From assembly GCF_901933205.1 (NCBI RefSeq), contig NC_044578.1, forward strand, positions 15,037,501-15,101,500: 64,000 nucleotides of DNA, given 5' to 3'. Below are positions 1-12,843 of this stretch, one piece after another. The stretch's first letter is position 1. The number at the start of each line of letters is the position of its first letter. Source of the stretch: Camarhynchus parvulus. Its lineage: Eukaryota > Chordata > Aves > Passeriformes > Thraupidae. The notes beneath the pieces are model-generated. The model was given only the letters and a program-made list of their open reading frames with translations. It did no database searches and was not told the origin of the DNA. The translations under genes and the position numbers were made by a program.

Positions 1-3000
1 TACTCTGATTACTACTATAATGTTGCCATTGCATCAAATTAGGATAAATACTAAGGTCTTTCTGTTTCCTTGTGTTTTGAAAATAAAACATTTTGGAGTG
101 AGAAAAAAAGTTCTTAAACAATACATGATGTTTAATTAATTGCAGGGAAGGAATTGTGATAATGTTCTGATTTTCTTTCCCTTTAATGAGTATTTGTGGA
201 CAAAGTCAGAGTTCTGGCAATATATTTAATAATCACATTTATCAACGCAAAGAGGCATTGATACTCTTTCTGCAGATGAATAATACCTAAATTATGCTTT
301 GCATAATATCCAGTATGTTTGCATTTTTAATGAACAATTTTGATCTTAAAAGTTGCTTGCAAAGTAAAACACTTATTATTAGCAATGAAGATTGTGCTTG
401 GCCATTTAATGACCTGATACTGTATCTCTTCTTTGGTTTTGAATGAACTGATAATTTTTAGGGAACCAGCCAACCTTTACCTAAACAAAAACTGTTCATG
501 TAAATGTTGGCAAATAGTACAATGGGATATGAATTTTCGTGAAAGGAGCACAATTCTGACAAATGTTCAAAAACATTGTCTGGGCACTATTCAACCAGCT
601 CTTGTACATGGTATTTTTAGTGTAATGGAAAAGACTCATTAACATTTTCCTATGAGAAATCCGAGTTTGTAAGGAAATCATATTTCCATGGCATTATCAC
701 AAATTGAATCCCTTTATCCAAAATAAATTAAACATTTGTTTCCTGGAGTACAATACTGGAAAGAAAGAACAAGTCAAATGGCTTAATCAATAACTTTTTA
801 ATTTTAGGACTTGTCAGCTTTCCCTCTCTATTTCAGGTTTTTCCCTTCTAGCATCAATGATGACAGATTGAAGGGATATGTAAATGGGTGAAATGCCTCA
901 AACTTGCAATACAGTTGGAAAATATAATTTCATTTGGGAAATTTCACCTCTGCAGAAAAGTGTAAAAAAGTTCCAAGGTGTAATTGCAACAGGTGAAACA
1001 ATCCCCTGTCCTAAGAGCACCTGTCAAGGACGTACTTGCCCTGGCATTTCGTTCATACTGGTGCAGAACCACCACTGAGGAATGGAGGGGAGAGCTGAGG
1101 CCACAGTTCCAGCAAGGCCTGGCACTTCCAACCCCCACTCAGGTCCCTCTGACAAGGCAAGGCTGGCCATGGTGGGGTTTTTTACTGAAATGACAGACTA
1201 TTTACAATGACAGCCACTGCCTTTGGGCAGCACTAATGTGATTCTTCCCATAGAGAGTAATACTGTCTGGCAGGTACCAACAAGAGGGACCTGCAACATT
1301 CTAGACTAACATGGCTAATTTTGGAAGAGGTCATTCCTGTCTGTGAACTCTTGGTGACATCTGTGTGGTTCTGAGGCAGCAAGTATAATTTTTGCACATC
1401 TGGCTATTTCTAATACAGCACTTTTGTTTTGGGGTGAAGTTGCAGTAGAAAAGAGAACCTGAGCAAGCGCTTCCCTGAGCTGGATCTTGGGTGTCCAGAC
1501 AATACAATGAATTGATTAAAGTTTTGATCAGCATAAATAACAAGTGCATAGATGAAAACACTCCATATGATTACAGAAAAAAAACAGCATGGTTGTTTCT
1601 AGCACTGAAATTAGAGATGATCTATAGGAAGCATATTTAGAAATCGAGTGCTAAAAATAACAGTGCAGCAAGAAGAAAATAGTTACTCTACTCCCTTAAT
1701 CACAGAAGAGCAACATTCCTACCCAGGGAAGTTGGACTAGAATCTCATCACCCCCCCTCTTGTGTGGTTTCCTGACAGATGATCAGTTCATTTTTAACTC
1801 TTCAGGAGTGCAGTCAGGTTATGGTACTTTAACATCCTGTCTTCTGTTTATTTCTTTCACCCTGCTTTCTGTACTCCCACTGTGCTACGTCTCATCTGCC
1901 CTCACCATACTGCCTCTTCATTTAATCACGCATCAGAAGTCTCCTTCTACCCTCCCATCTCACCACACTGAGTCTAATTTTCTCATTCACAGAGGAGGCT
2001 GTACTCTCCTCCCTGCTTTAATTATTACTCTGCATTAAAAATAAAAATAATAAAAGTTCATTTTCCTGAGACATAAGTTATTGATACTCTGGCCCTGGAG
2101 AAATATACACTTTTATTTGAAGTAATTTTAAACATTTTGTTTTTACCAAAAATATGTATTTAAGTAAATGAGAGCTGGGAATGTACCTTCTCTTTTGGCT
2201 GCCTGGCCCCCTTGGAGCTTTGCCTTGGGTATGTAACTGAGAGATGGCCACTCATGCATGAAGAAGAGAGGCTTAATTAATTGGATTGGAATTGTAAAAT
2301 GGTGTACTTGATGTGGGTAAGGCACATTCCACACTCTTCCCCCATAAAGATTGTGACATTTTTGTGGAAGTGTTGAAGACTGGGTCCAGGAGCCATCAGA
2401 TGGATGAGACTTCATTAAATAGGTACAGCAGGGAACCCCTAGTCCTGTATCTCACACAGATTTTCCCCCACGAATTCATTTAATTAACTCTCAATCTGTA
2501 TCTATGGTTCCAGAACAATTCTATTTAATTTTTATGTTACATGTTATATGTATTTTATAGTACATAATAAATAGTTTGTGAGTGGTGCAGCCATAAATGG
2601 TTTGAAACAGGTTTTCCATGTCCAAATGAAGCTGATACAAATAATTTTTCATTTCTGCCAAAATTAAGGTTCAATTTTTTTTTCTTTTCAGACTTGAAAA
2701 ATATTGTTAAAAAATTTCAAATCATCCAGGAAAGTTTATCAGGTTTCAATAAAATAGTGACTTCATTGTTAGCAACTGCTTAGTTCAATCATTCATTAAA
2801 TGGCTCCTTTCTACAATATAAGCATTGCATACAAAATAAAAATATGTGGCTTCAAAACTCTGTTTAATGATATTTATTATAAAAATAAATTAAAAGGCGT
2901 TCTGGGCCCTCTTCATTTCCTCATAACATGCACCTTGCCTCTTTTTAAAATATACTAGTTCTGTGGTGGGGAAATCAGTCTCAGAAACGTCTCTTGTACT

Positions 3001-4194
3001 CTGCTGCATTTTAGAATGGAAAGAGTAGGTTCTTAGAAATAACTTCATCCACTAGGAATGAGAAATCATTGTTTTGTCGTCAGCAAGTATTTTAGAAAAC
3101 AATGGTAAATTATTTTTCTTTAAAAAATGTGTCCTGTAAGCTTATTGGTTGTTTTCTTTTGGTTTTCCAAGAAGTATGTTTCAAAGTTTCATGAAGCACC
3201 CTGTCATATGCGGCAGTCCCAAAGTTTGTTCCATGTTGATGTATTTTAAGATTGGAACATATGTTGTTGCTTTTGGAGCGTGCAACCCACAGTCAGTGAG
3301 TGTTTTTTAATGACCTTTCATGCAAGATCAAAGTGTAAACAATATGCTTGTCACTCCTATCTCCTTGTGGACAGTGGTTCTGGAAAAATTTTTTTTCTCT
3401 CATCCAAGATATTTCAGTGTGGAGATCTTAAGCACCGATATCCTTTTTCTTTGAAGCTACTGAGTTTTACAAAGCTGTTCCTCATGTTCTGAACATTTTG
3501 AATTAGAAAAATAGAAGGACATATGATAAGCCATAAACGTTTAACAGCAGAGGAACTTTTGGAAGCATTCATCAAGGTCTCCTTCATTTTGTGTCAGTAA
3601 ACTACAGTTTACACAGTAGTGGGACCAGAATTCCTTCATTCCTTATGAAGGTAGGTTTTTATTCCTTCATCACATCTATAGATGTCATATTATTTATTCC
3701 AACTGATGTGAATACTTGAGTACTTCCTGAAGCTAACTATTGTGATCTGTTTTGAAGCCTTGAATTGCTACCACCTAGAGAGGTTAAGTAATAATAATTA
3801 TGACATACAGTGACACCTGTGGTCTAAAAGAAAGACTGGTTTGAAACCTGTAAAAGGGCAGTAAAAAATAATTTTCCCCTTCTCACAGTTATGTGGGACC
3901 AAGGATTTTATCACCATTCTGTTGGGGTCTGAAGCCCAAATGCTGCATGTGCTGAGCAACTTTGAAAATGTAGCTATTATTGCAGCTAACCACCTTATGT
4001 ATATTTAGCCCCACCTCATATAAATCATGTAAACGTCTTGGTTCTACAAGTTTGAGCTGGAATTATGTACGTTGTCTCACAAGACTTTCAGTTGCTACTT
4101 GATCTGGAAAAGTATTGTGGTGCCTAGGCTTTCTTGTGGTAGTTTGGCATGTCATATTCAGGCCCGGGCAAAACTGGGATGAGCATACATTTGC

Positions 4195-4206
4195 AAAAAA
4201 AAAAAA
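4195..4206 (+). repeat. poly-A run (12 A)
   Basis: This is an uninterrupted run of twelve A followed by GAATG. It could be the tail of an old retrocopy. The 300 bases upstream show no recognisable coding or SINE sequence, and I found no flanking target-site duplication, so a simple homopolymer is the safer reading. Confidence 0.7.
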
Positions 4207-6184
4207 GAATGAAAACCAATTCCTCTGTAAATCTTACAAACATCAAGAAAATGTTCAGGTATGAGGTACTGTAAATGGTTTATTCTTTCATTGCCTGCCA
4301 AACCTTACAAAGAAAGCATCCAAAGTTTTCTTGTCTCGCTTCTTAGAGATGCCTTATTTAAAAAAGCCTATCTCTTACGTATGAGTTCTGTGCATTCACA
4401 TATAAGTTGAATGTAGCAAGTACATCTACAATAAAAAAAATAATTAAAAAATACAATAAAAATTAGTGCAAATGGATCCTCACTGCTGGGAGGCACAGTC
4501 TCATCTACCAATAACCTTAAGTTAATAGTATACTGCCTTCCATTAGAAAAGACAACATGGAGAAAAATTTACAATTTTTTTTTTGTTCTAAAGCCACTTT
4601 AATTCCAAGTTCCATGGCTCCAAAATTGTCCTATCATTTTTTGGATTTGGAACAGACCACATTCTCAATTGTTTTAATAGATGAATAGACAAATGTGAGG
4701 TAAGAAAAAGCCACCAAAGAAACAGTGTGTAAAGCAAATTAAAGTAAAAGGAGATTGATATGATTCCAAGATGGTGATATAGCAGTCCATGCTGAGTTTA
4801 CAGTGCTTGTGGTTTATAGCATGTGCCATAATTACTTCAGCTTAGAGCTGAATTGACTTTGAAAATCCTGAAAGAGTTACTGAGACTATAAAAAGTGATA
4901 CTTTGACTTTAGTGAATTTTTTCCAAGAGGGAGAAGCTGAATTTAAAAATGGAATTTTAACATGCAATGCTGCTTTCTGAGGCAGGTCCAGGAAAAATAT
5001 CTGTTTGGTTCAGCCACTAATTTTGATGTATTCTTAGGTCAGAAACCATGTACAGAGAAAGTTATGGTACACAAAAAAGACAGGCATGAACAGCTTCCAC
5101 AGCAAACTGAGAAGGCATTTTCTATTGAAAAATATTTTCTATGCAATTAGTACTTCGGTAACTGTCTTTATGTAAGGACAGTGTTCCAAGACAAAGAAGT
5201 CTGCTAAGCTCACTGGAAGTACATAGACTCAGTTGTGGCAGCTGCATAGAAATTATGGGACAATCTACAGTCAAAGGGGAGTTGGGAAAAGGGTGTCCAA
5301 ACATTTCCAAGTTCAACTCCCTTCAGTTAAAAAAAAAAATTGCACCAAAATAAAAAGAATAGAATCACAATATTCCCCAAACCAGGTTTTTTTTATAGAG
5401 CAAAATGATCTCATTTGGAATCTAAGCTGGAAAAAAAATTAGCCATCTCCAGCCTTGATTTCCCTAACAAACCACAAATAGCTATTTGCATATCACAGTA
5501 ATGCATCTGAACTCCTACCATTACATAAAGCTTTCCCAGCGAGTTTTCAGTTACAGACACAAATAGCAGCTGTTCAAAAAACTGGTGAGCTCTGATCGTT
5601 ACCAGTCCATTGGAAAGAAACTTGGAGCAAGAACATTTAATACAAAAGATAGGGTTCCTGAGGTAAAGGAAGAACTGATCATATCAAGAATTAGCAGTGC
5701 ATGAAGAGACCAACATGTCCAGCATATCCAGTCCAACATGTACCAGCAATCAATGTCACTCTTCCTCAGGTCCAGAGTCTCTCCATCCAGGATCATACTC
5801 TCTCATCCTAATTCTCTTTCCTTATACATAATTTCAACTTTTTGTGGTCTCTGGAGACATACACATCTCTTGCCTCCTTGGAAGAGCTGCCCAAGTAATT
5901 AATTACCCACTCTTTATTCTTTTTCTTCCAGATCCTCAATTCAACAGGATGGGCAAATATATTTATCAGGCAATTTACAGGCTTACTCAAGACTGACTAA
6001 TACTGACTTAAGCTTAGTTTTCCCCAGAAGCATTAAAGACTTGCTAGAGCTCATTACAGGCCCTTAAGAAACCTGAGGAAAAATATCTGAGGGAACAACA
6101 CTTGTGAATAAAACCTAACTCTCAAATCTGCAATGCAGTTGAACAATTAGGCACCTCACCAAGTAACTTTCAATAAAGTAAATG

Positions 6185-6216
6185 TTAACAGCATGAAATA
6201 TATTTCATGTTGTTGA
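6185..6216. repeat. 32-bp near-perfect palindrome
   Basis: The core 6192-6209 (CATGAAATA/TATTTCATG) is an 18-bp perfect palindrome with no spacer. Extending outwards, 6187-6190 pair with 6211-6214 and 6185 with 6216. The pairs 6191/6210 and 6186/6215 are G-T. Fifteen of 17 pairs are Watson-Crick. With no loop it would form a cruciform rather than a transcript hairpin. No function is known. Confidence 0.85.
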
Positions 6217-6353
6217 GCAATACTGCTTTCCTTTTCCTGTAAAGGGCCACATATCCTAGAAGAAACTACATCTGTCAAAGCCTGTCACATGAATAATGGG
6301 ATTGCAGCATAAGAGATCATTTATATAAAATTTAAAACACTTTTTTCTAAAAA

Positions 6354-6419
6354 AGTTATATTTTTAATATATTTTAGTTATGTTTTTAGTTATATAAAAT
6401 TATATTATATTTTTAGTTT
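6354..6419. repeat. AT-rich low-complexity tract
   Basis: This stretch is almost purely A and T, with recurring TTTTTAGTTAT and TATATTTTTA-like words. It is simple sequence and has no coding potential. Confidence 0.75.
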
Positions 6420-9400
6420 GCACAAAGTTCTATACTAATTTACTTGTATCTGTATACTAAAACAAAAAGCTTTCATAATACAATGCATGCAGATTTGTGG
6501 AAATTCTGATTTATTTACATGAAATCACAAATGTATTATTCTTACTAACTTAAACTGAAAGAAAGCCTTCTTTAAGTGACTTAATCATACCCAGAAAGCA
6601 TGTAATAAAATAATGACCTCTATTACAGATCATAAGTAGCAATCAAATCTCTACAAAATAATGATCAAACCAGATAATAGGTCTGATTACATCCAAAATC
6701 ATGTGCTTCTACTTTGTTTTATTTCCAGAGTGTGAAGTAGAGATTGACTTATGAGAAGATGCTGGGCCAACAACGGAAGGGAGTCTAAGTACATTGAAGA
6801 ATGTAAATTAAGTCTGGAGGAAGTATAAATTGGGGTAGCTTACCTCTTCTTCCAGACCCCTCACTGTGCATATCATATCACATCACTTTAAACCCCCTTA
6901 AGACTGACTCAGACATGTTCACTGAGATTTACTTGCTTAGGTGAATTAAGTAAGGTGTGACTTCCATATTGCCTTAAAATACGATGATACAATACCCAAA
7001 TTAGCATAGCTCATATCCCTAGAGGCTGGAAGAGAATAGTAAATAAAGGAAAGCAGCAAAATGGAAAGAGAAAGAAACTACAGCAAAAAGGCACCTTTCC
7101 AGTGATCTCTCTGGTTTGGCAGCCTGTGGGGTACTCCAGTATAGCCCACAGTGCAAGTGGCCAGTTGAATTTAACAGATTCCAATGTTTCAAAAGGTGGA
7201 TCCACCAGGGCTTCTTAAGCCCATGTCTCCCAAATCTTCGGGATGTGCTAAAAACCCTTTGATCTGCAATCATCTGACAAATTCGCATGTTGGGATCTTT
7301 TTTTAGTTATGGTTTTGTTCCTTCTGCTTTTCTTTCTGACAGAAGCATGAAGTATTGACATGCTTACCTCTTTCAGCCTTTGATAAGAGAAATATAAGAT
7401 TAATCTCGCCATACTTCTGCAGTTACCAATCAACAACTCTGGTTTCATAATTTTTGTGTCAAAGTCTTTACATTTTCAGGGCAACACTTACTATCCTGAT
7501 TGCAAGAATCTAGTCTCCCTTGAAATATTATATCCTAGATATTTAAGATAAAAGACATATCCATATGACAAAGAAGATAGAGATGTAAGCCTCTCTTTTT
7601 GGTCCACTCTGGCTGAAATCAGCTAGCTCTGGGGCAGGTGTAATTTAAAACTACAGTAACTGCTACTAAGCATTGTATTAGGGTATATGAAGACTCCTCT
7701 TTTCAAAGGGTTCTTGATGAGATCTAAACACCTGACATTTGCAATTAGTATAGGATGCAATATCTACCTTTTTTCTTTTTTTTTTTTAATAATAGAGCCC
7801 TACCCAGGTTCTCTCCCAACTCCCTCAGGAGGTACTGAGATTGCCTTATACTCATCTTTCCTGTGCCATGCCACAATTTATGCTAAAGGGGAGGAAAGTC
7901 CCTTGTTCACTTTGTTCTGGAATCCCTTCTAATGGAATCCACTCTGCAAAGCCTGATTAGCAGGACAGGGAAAAGAGCAAGCATGACTACAACTTAGTTG
8001 TCAAAGGATAGAGACTGCGTACAGACTCTTCAGATGTAAACTTCTATCCACAGAATTTGAGAGACCCCCCATACCGTCCTAAAATACTGTGTTTGTGTCT
8101 AAGAACAGTCACCCTCTGACAGTATTATTGATTGCTTTTGCAAACTTTTTGTTTCACTATCTTCATTCAGTATAAAAAAGCCTGAGTTTGTTCTTTCAGT
8201 ATCTGTACAGATCCTACAGCAATGACAACCAAAACATACCTTAGACACTGCACTGGTGATTCATGATGATGTGAACAGGTTAATCTAAATTCCTAACTTG
8301 TTAAAGGAAAATTAAAAGCTTCTCATTTTGCTAACAGCGCGTTTTGTTTGCTCATTTGCTTCACCCCAGTACAGTCTCAAAGAACTGCCTGAAGCCATTC
8401 AAACAGCCCTCAACAAACCTGACTATCTGTTTTGATCCCCACATTTGCAAACTAGAAATCTAACTGGAAGTCAAGTGCTGATTAATAGTGACATCAAAGC
8501 CATGGCTTTAAGAATATGTTTCATCAGTAGAATGAGGTTTGTGTGGGCTAGACACCTAATTCCAATCCATTGCTACAATACATAAATCTACAGAGATGAC
8601 TAAGGTTTGCAGGTTACAAAGAGCCAACAGAGAATGTACAGAAAAGGCAGAGAGAGCACAGAAAGCCACCACATGCTAAGTCAATAGAAGCAGCTTTAAG
8701 AACTTATTAACAGCATTGTTGAAAATTAAATAGGAGAGAAGTTTATTTATAAATGTCAAGCAACTGCTCCATCTGCAATCCACTCTCTAGGCAGAGGAGA
8801 ATAAAACCTGGTGAGACTCAAAGTCTGAGAGAGAAAGATGGTGCAGCATCTTTTCTATCCACTTACCAGTTTAAATAGCATCTTACTTGCTGGAGATATA
8901 TACTAACATCCTACATTACAGCATGTGCAGGCCAAACTAGTTCAAATTCAACAATTTTCCCCATAGCACCCTGGCCTCCCTGACCCCTGGCAGGGGTCAA
9001 GAGAGCCTCCTTGTGTTTGGGTTTGGTTGCATTTTGCTTCAACCTGAGGCAGCAACTCCTGTTACCCAGTGTCAGAAAGCAGTCAGCTGTCCATAGCAGT
9101 GAGCCCAGGAGTAATTTTCAAAGTCAAAATGGTGCTGCAAGATGCTGAGACCCCACTAGGAGCCCTGTGGGCACGTTCACATCACTATGCCCCATGCTAA
9201 TGCCTGCACCTTAAACACAGCCCTGCGCTGGTTACAGTGCCAGAAAACACGCTAAGAGTGAGCCTTGAAAATACCTCATTGGGAGAGCTCAAAATGCCAT
9301 AAGCAGGTCTCAAACACCATAATCATGCTTTGGGAAGGTGTTATTAGTACCTAGAAAGGGCTCTGGGCAATGAGAGCTTGTGTGCTAGACACAATGGATC

Positions 9401-9560
9401 CACAGATACTCAGGTAATCAGTAGCTTGTGGGGAGGGCTGACATGAGCTAATTCTCTGAAAAGAGCTTATAGATAACTATGGGAAACCATAATTGCACAT
9501 TGCTCCTATCTAATACTGCAGTTTAGCACTAAAGTTCCAATTGTACTTGGTAATTGAGAG

Positions 9561-9601
9561 TTATTTAATAATTTAATAAATACTAAGTAATAATTTAATA
9601 G
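9561..9601. repeat. AT-rich tract with repeated TAATTTAATA words
   Basis: TTTAATAATTTAATA-like words occur twice within about 40 bases, separated by AATACTAAG. It is a short AT-rich imperfect duplication with no coding content. Confidence 0.6.
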
Positions 9602-11262
9602 CATACTTTGTTTACAAATATCTGTACACAATGTGCTCTTTCAATACCACCAGCAGCATTTATTTGCTTGTCAATACTGTTCTTTAGGAAAGTCATGTGG
9701 CACTGTAGTATCTGCTACAAAGCAGTTGCAGCCTTACGAACTCCGCCTGAAACATACTACTATACATATTGATTCTGAGTATAAATATTGTCACATTGCA
9801 TAATTTTATCAATTTAATTTCTAAAACTTTGTCAAAATAAATTTGGCAATTGAAGGTTTAAAAAATTGTTCTAGATGCCTTATTAAGTACATTTGTTTGC
9901 TATATTTTTTTACTACATTAACTTCTACTTCATTTATCTAAAATTAAAAGAAAATTGGATTTCTCACATTCTACAGTAACTGTTTCTGTATTACACTGCC
10001 AGTATCTCAGGGCAGAGATTGTCTTATATTACATGCATGCAACACAATATACACACTTATCCCTCACATAGTATTCATAATAAAAGAGTAACAGAAAGCC
10101 CTAACTGCAGCTCACCAAAAAGTTTAGAAGGAGAAAAAGGCAGATTAATCAGATGTCAAATAAACAGAGCCATTTTGTCAAACAAAATGAGTCTTTATGA
10201 GTCAAGAAGTGGGCTCAAGGCTGAGCTAGGTTGTCTCCCAAACCTGTAAGATACAGTATCTTTCCCTCTGTGAATGAGATACAAATATCATGCATTATAG
10301 CAAAGACCCTGCAGAAACGGTTCACACTCCTGACCAATTTTTCAAAACCCCTTTCACATCTAGAGTGGATCTGGTTTTCCTCATGCTTTGAGGCAAGAGA
10401 AAACATGGGGCATGCTTATCCTCAGAGAGTTGGCCCTATCCCCAGCTATGCAGAGTTAACATGATGATCTCCTCTATAGAACTATGAGGGTGAAAGGCTC
10501 CTTTCTGCTTTCTCTCCAGCCTCTATAAGTCAACATAGTAAATTGAGGATACTTTCTGAGATGGCTTTTATGTGCCACACAGAAATGGAGCCATTAGGGG
10601 ATCTGACAATAAGTACACACTACAGAGAGCAATCACGGTGGGGAAATACAGCTTGAGACACCTCCCAGGAACATGCTTGAGCAAAGCCCTGCAACTGGGG
10701 CAGTTATCGAAAGCTACCGTGGAGTGAATTATTAGAGAAGGGCTAAAAATAAATGGCCAGTCTGAAAAAATGCTGAATGCAGACCCAGAGGGGCTGCCAA
10801 TAAAATTTCTCTGCAAGTCTTTACCCAGGCAGTAGAGGGCTGCACAATTTCTGCAGCATGGGAAAGGTTTAAACTGACAGAAGGCATAACTGAGGCTATG
10901 CCTGATCCTGGGGAGGGGCCCAGTTTAGCTCCAGGCTAGAAAACAGCCCATCTGAGATACAACAGGGCAACACTGGTTAAACACGAGCCATTTGGCAGGA
11001 AATGAGTGAGGTGGACAGGCCTTGAGCACATCAAGTGAGTGAATGAACCCTGGGTGTTTGCAGGGCAGGTTTGGCTTGCCCAATGCCTCTTGCTTTGACC
11101 AAGTACAGGGCAGGGGAAATGGAGCCAAATTCACACCCGGGCTGGTTGTTCCTTCAGGCCTCAGGTAGGTTTAGATCTTGTTAACAATTGAAAATATGCC
11201 TGATTAAGATGACTGCAACACGTTCCTGGTCTCCTGTTTTGTACAGTGTCCCCTCATGAAAC

Positions 11263-11333
11263 CCTTGGCAGAAACCCTGTCCACTTTGGACAAACCCTGT
11301 CCTTTCCTTGGCAGAAGCCCTGTCTGCTTTGCT
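11263..11333 (+). repeat. Degenerate ~21-bp minisatellite, three units
   Basis: The motif ACCCTGTCC (third copy GCCCTGTCT) recurs three times at about 21-base spacing. The outer two copies share the longer word CCTTGGCAGAA(A/G)CCCTGTC at 11263-11281 and 11306-11324. The middle copy has CAAACCCTGTCC. It is a short local tandem duplication in an otherwise unique, GC-richer stretch. Confidence 0.7.
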
Positions 11334-12825
11334 GCCTTCATGGTGAGGGCTCACAGCTTTCATGAGTGCTGGAAACCTCAAACCCAAACCATAAGCTAGC
11401 ATATGGCTTTTGGACCTCTCCTCAGTGCATCAGTCACTATTTTTTGCCATTTTGCCTTTAAGAAGGGCAAGGTAGGAGATTTAGTGTTCTCAAGCCATTT
11501 CTCCCTCCCCAGAGTCACTCCAAAGTAGCTCTAGCCTGTTTGGGGCAGCCTCATTTTATATCTGCTCTACTTATGGGCTTTACTGCCAGCAGCAGCAGTA
11601 ATTAGTCCCTACCTCACACCACCTTTTGCTCTTGTCTGGGTTCCACATTTGTCATTTATCTGTCTCTGTGCGTGATTCAGCTCCTGTGTTACACGTGGAG
11701 GGACACTGATAGTGCTTGTTCTGCAGGTGTAGCACAGACCCTGCTCTATCAAATGCCTAAACCCTGACATACTACAGAGCTCACAGCAATCCCTGGCAGT
11801 GGGGTCAATCACTATAAATATTCAACAGAGAAATGCTTGGAGAACAGTGAAACTGAGAAACTGAAGGATGATAGTTCTGGAGAAACAAATTACCCCCAAA
11901 GTCTCTATGATTTCCTGCCTCATACACTGAAGCATCAAGACACAGAACAGCCTCGCTAATTGTGAGGGAGAATTGGGGCGTTTGGGTGTATTTTGCTCAG
12001 AGACACCAAGTGTCTTGAGAGAGACAATACACTTTATCAGGCCATACAAGAGAACTGGACAAAGGAGATAGATTTTCCAGAATATGGGACCTGCATGAGG
12101 TCACTTAGTGTTTTGATCCTTTGAACATCGTCACTCTTGGCTCAGTTTGAGCACTGCATCTTTCCAAAGGCACTAACTGATTTGGCTCTGTACAAAATGA
12201 ATAAGAATATGGCGACTGAAAACTTATTCTTGACTAGAATCCTGAGGAATGAGTAATATATATCTTTTTCATTAATTTCTAATTAAATATGGTAAATAAA
12301 AAGATAGGTAAGCTGCCTTATTCAGGAACAAGTAGATCATCCAAGCAACAAATTTGTAGTATGGCTGTTTGGCATTTAGCTCTAGCCTAGAAATTTGTAC
12401 CCATTATCTAACCATTACTGCAACATGGTACATCACTGACTGCACACTTCAGGCATATAATTTCAAGGGCAGGAAAGGCATATCAAAAACATCATTTTCT
12501 AATTCTGTAGATGAGGGTTTGTTTACACAGTCTTATACCATTTCAGATGATTGGAGGCAAGATCAGTAGAAAAAACTAGCTTTACTATAGATAATGTGAG
12601 CCTTGCCAGGCCTATTTCTTAAGGCTTATATTAATGTCAATACAAGTTTCAAGGGACTACCCATAGGATACTCTTGAAAATAAGATGTCACATTTCAATG
12701 AATTTAACCCAAGGCACAATTTTTTAAGTGCACACTGTAAATATTAAAATAATTTGTCTACTCCCTTGTAGCTGCTGCTTATTTTTTGAGAAATATTTCA
12801 ACTTAAAAACGAAAAACTGTGAAAA

Positions 12826-12843
12826 TTTTGGCATGTGCCAAAA
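12826..12843. repeat. 18-bp palindrome with 2-nt centre
   Basis: The arms TTTTGGCA and TGCCAAAA are perfect reverse complements around TG. A TTGGCA...TGCCAA arrangement resembles a nuclear factor I half-site pair. The true NFI spacing is TTGGC(N5)GCCAA, and here TTGGC and GCCAA are separated by four bases (ATGT), so the match is not canonical. Confidence 0.7.

Larger units (their letters stand above)
1..8900. other. AT-rich intergenic or intronic DNA, no gene seen
   Basis: I see no coding exon, RNA gene or recognisable transposon. The longest open frames are 60-92 codons, lie on both strands, overlap one another, and show no familiar protein motif or paired splice signals. Local content is a 12-A run (4195-4206), an A/T-rich tract near 4430-4465, the palindrome at 6185-6216 and the AT-rich tract at 6354-6419. 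That this is non-coding is inferred from the absence of coding signals. Small exons or non-coding transcripts cannot be excluded. Confidence 0.7.
8901..11830. other. Less AT-rich unique DNA, no gene seen
   Basis: Two stretches, about 8935-9420 and 10540-11830, are visibly richer in G and C than their surroundings. I looked for exons here because of composition. The open frames (up to 82 codons, both strands) overlap, resemble no protein I know, and lack convincing acceptor and donor pairs. Local content is an AT-rich word cluster at 9561-9601 and the minisatellite at 11263-11333. Confidence 0.6.

Noticed and set aside
4070..4206. Poly-A run as the tail of a processed pseudogene
   Set aside because: No coding remnant or flanking duplication is recognisable upstream.
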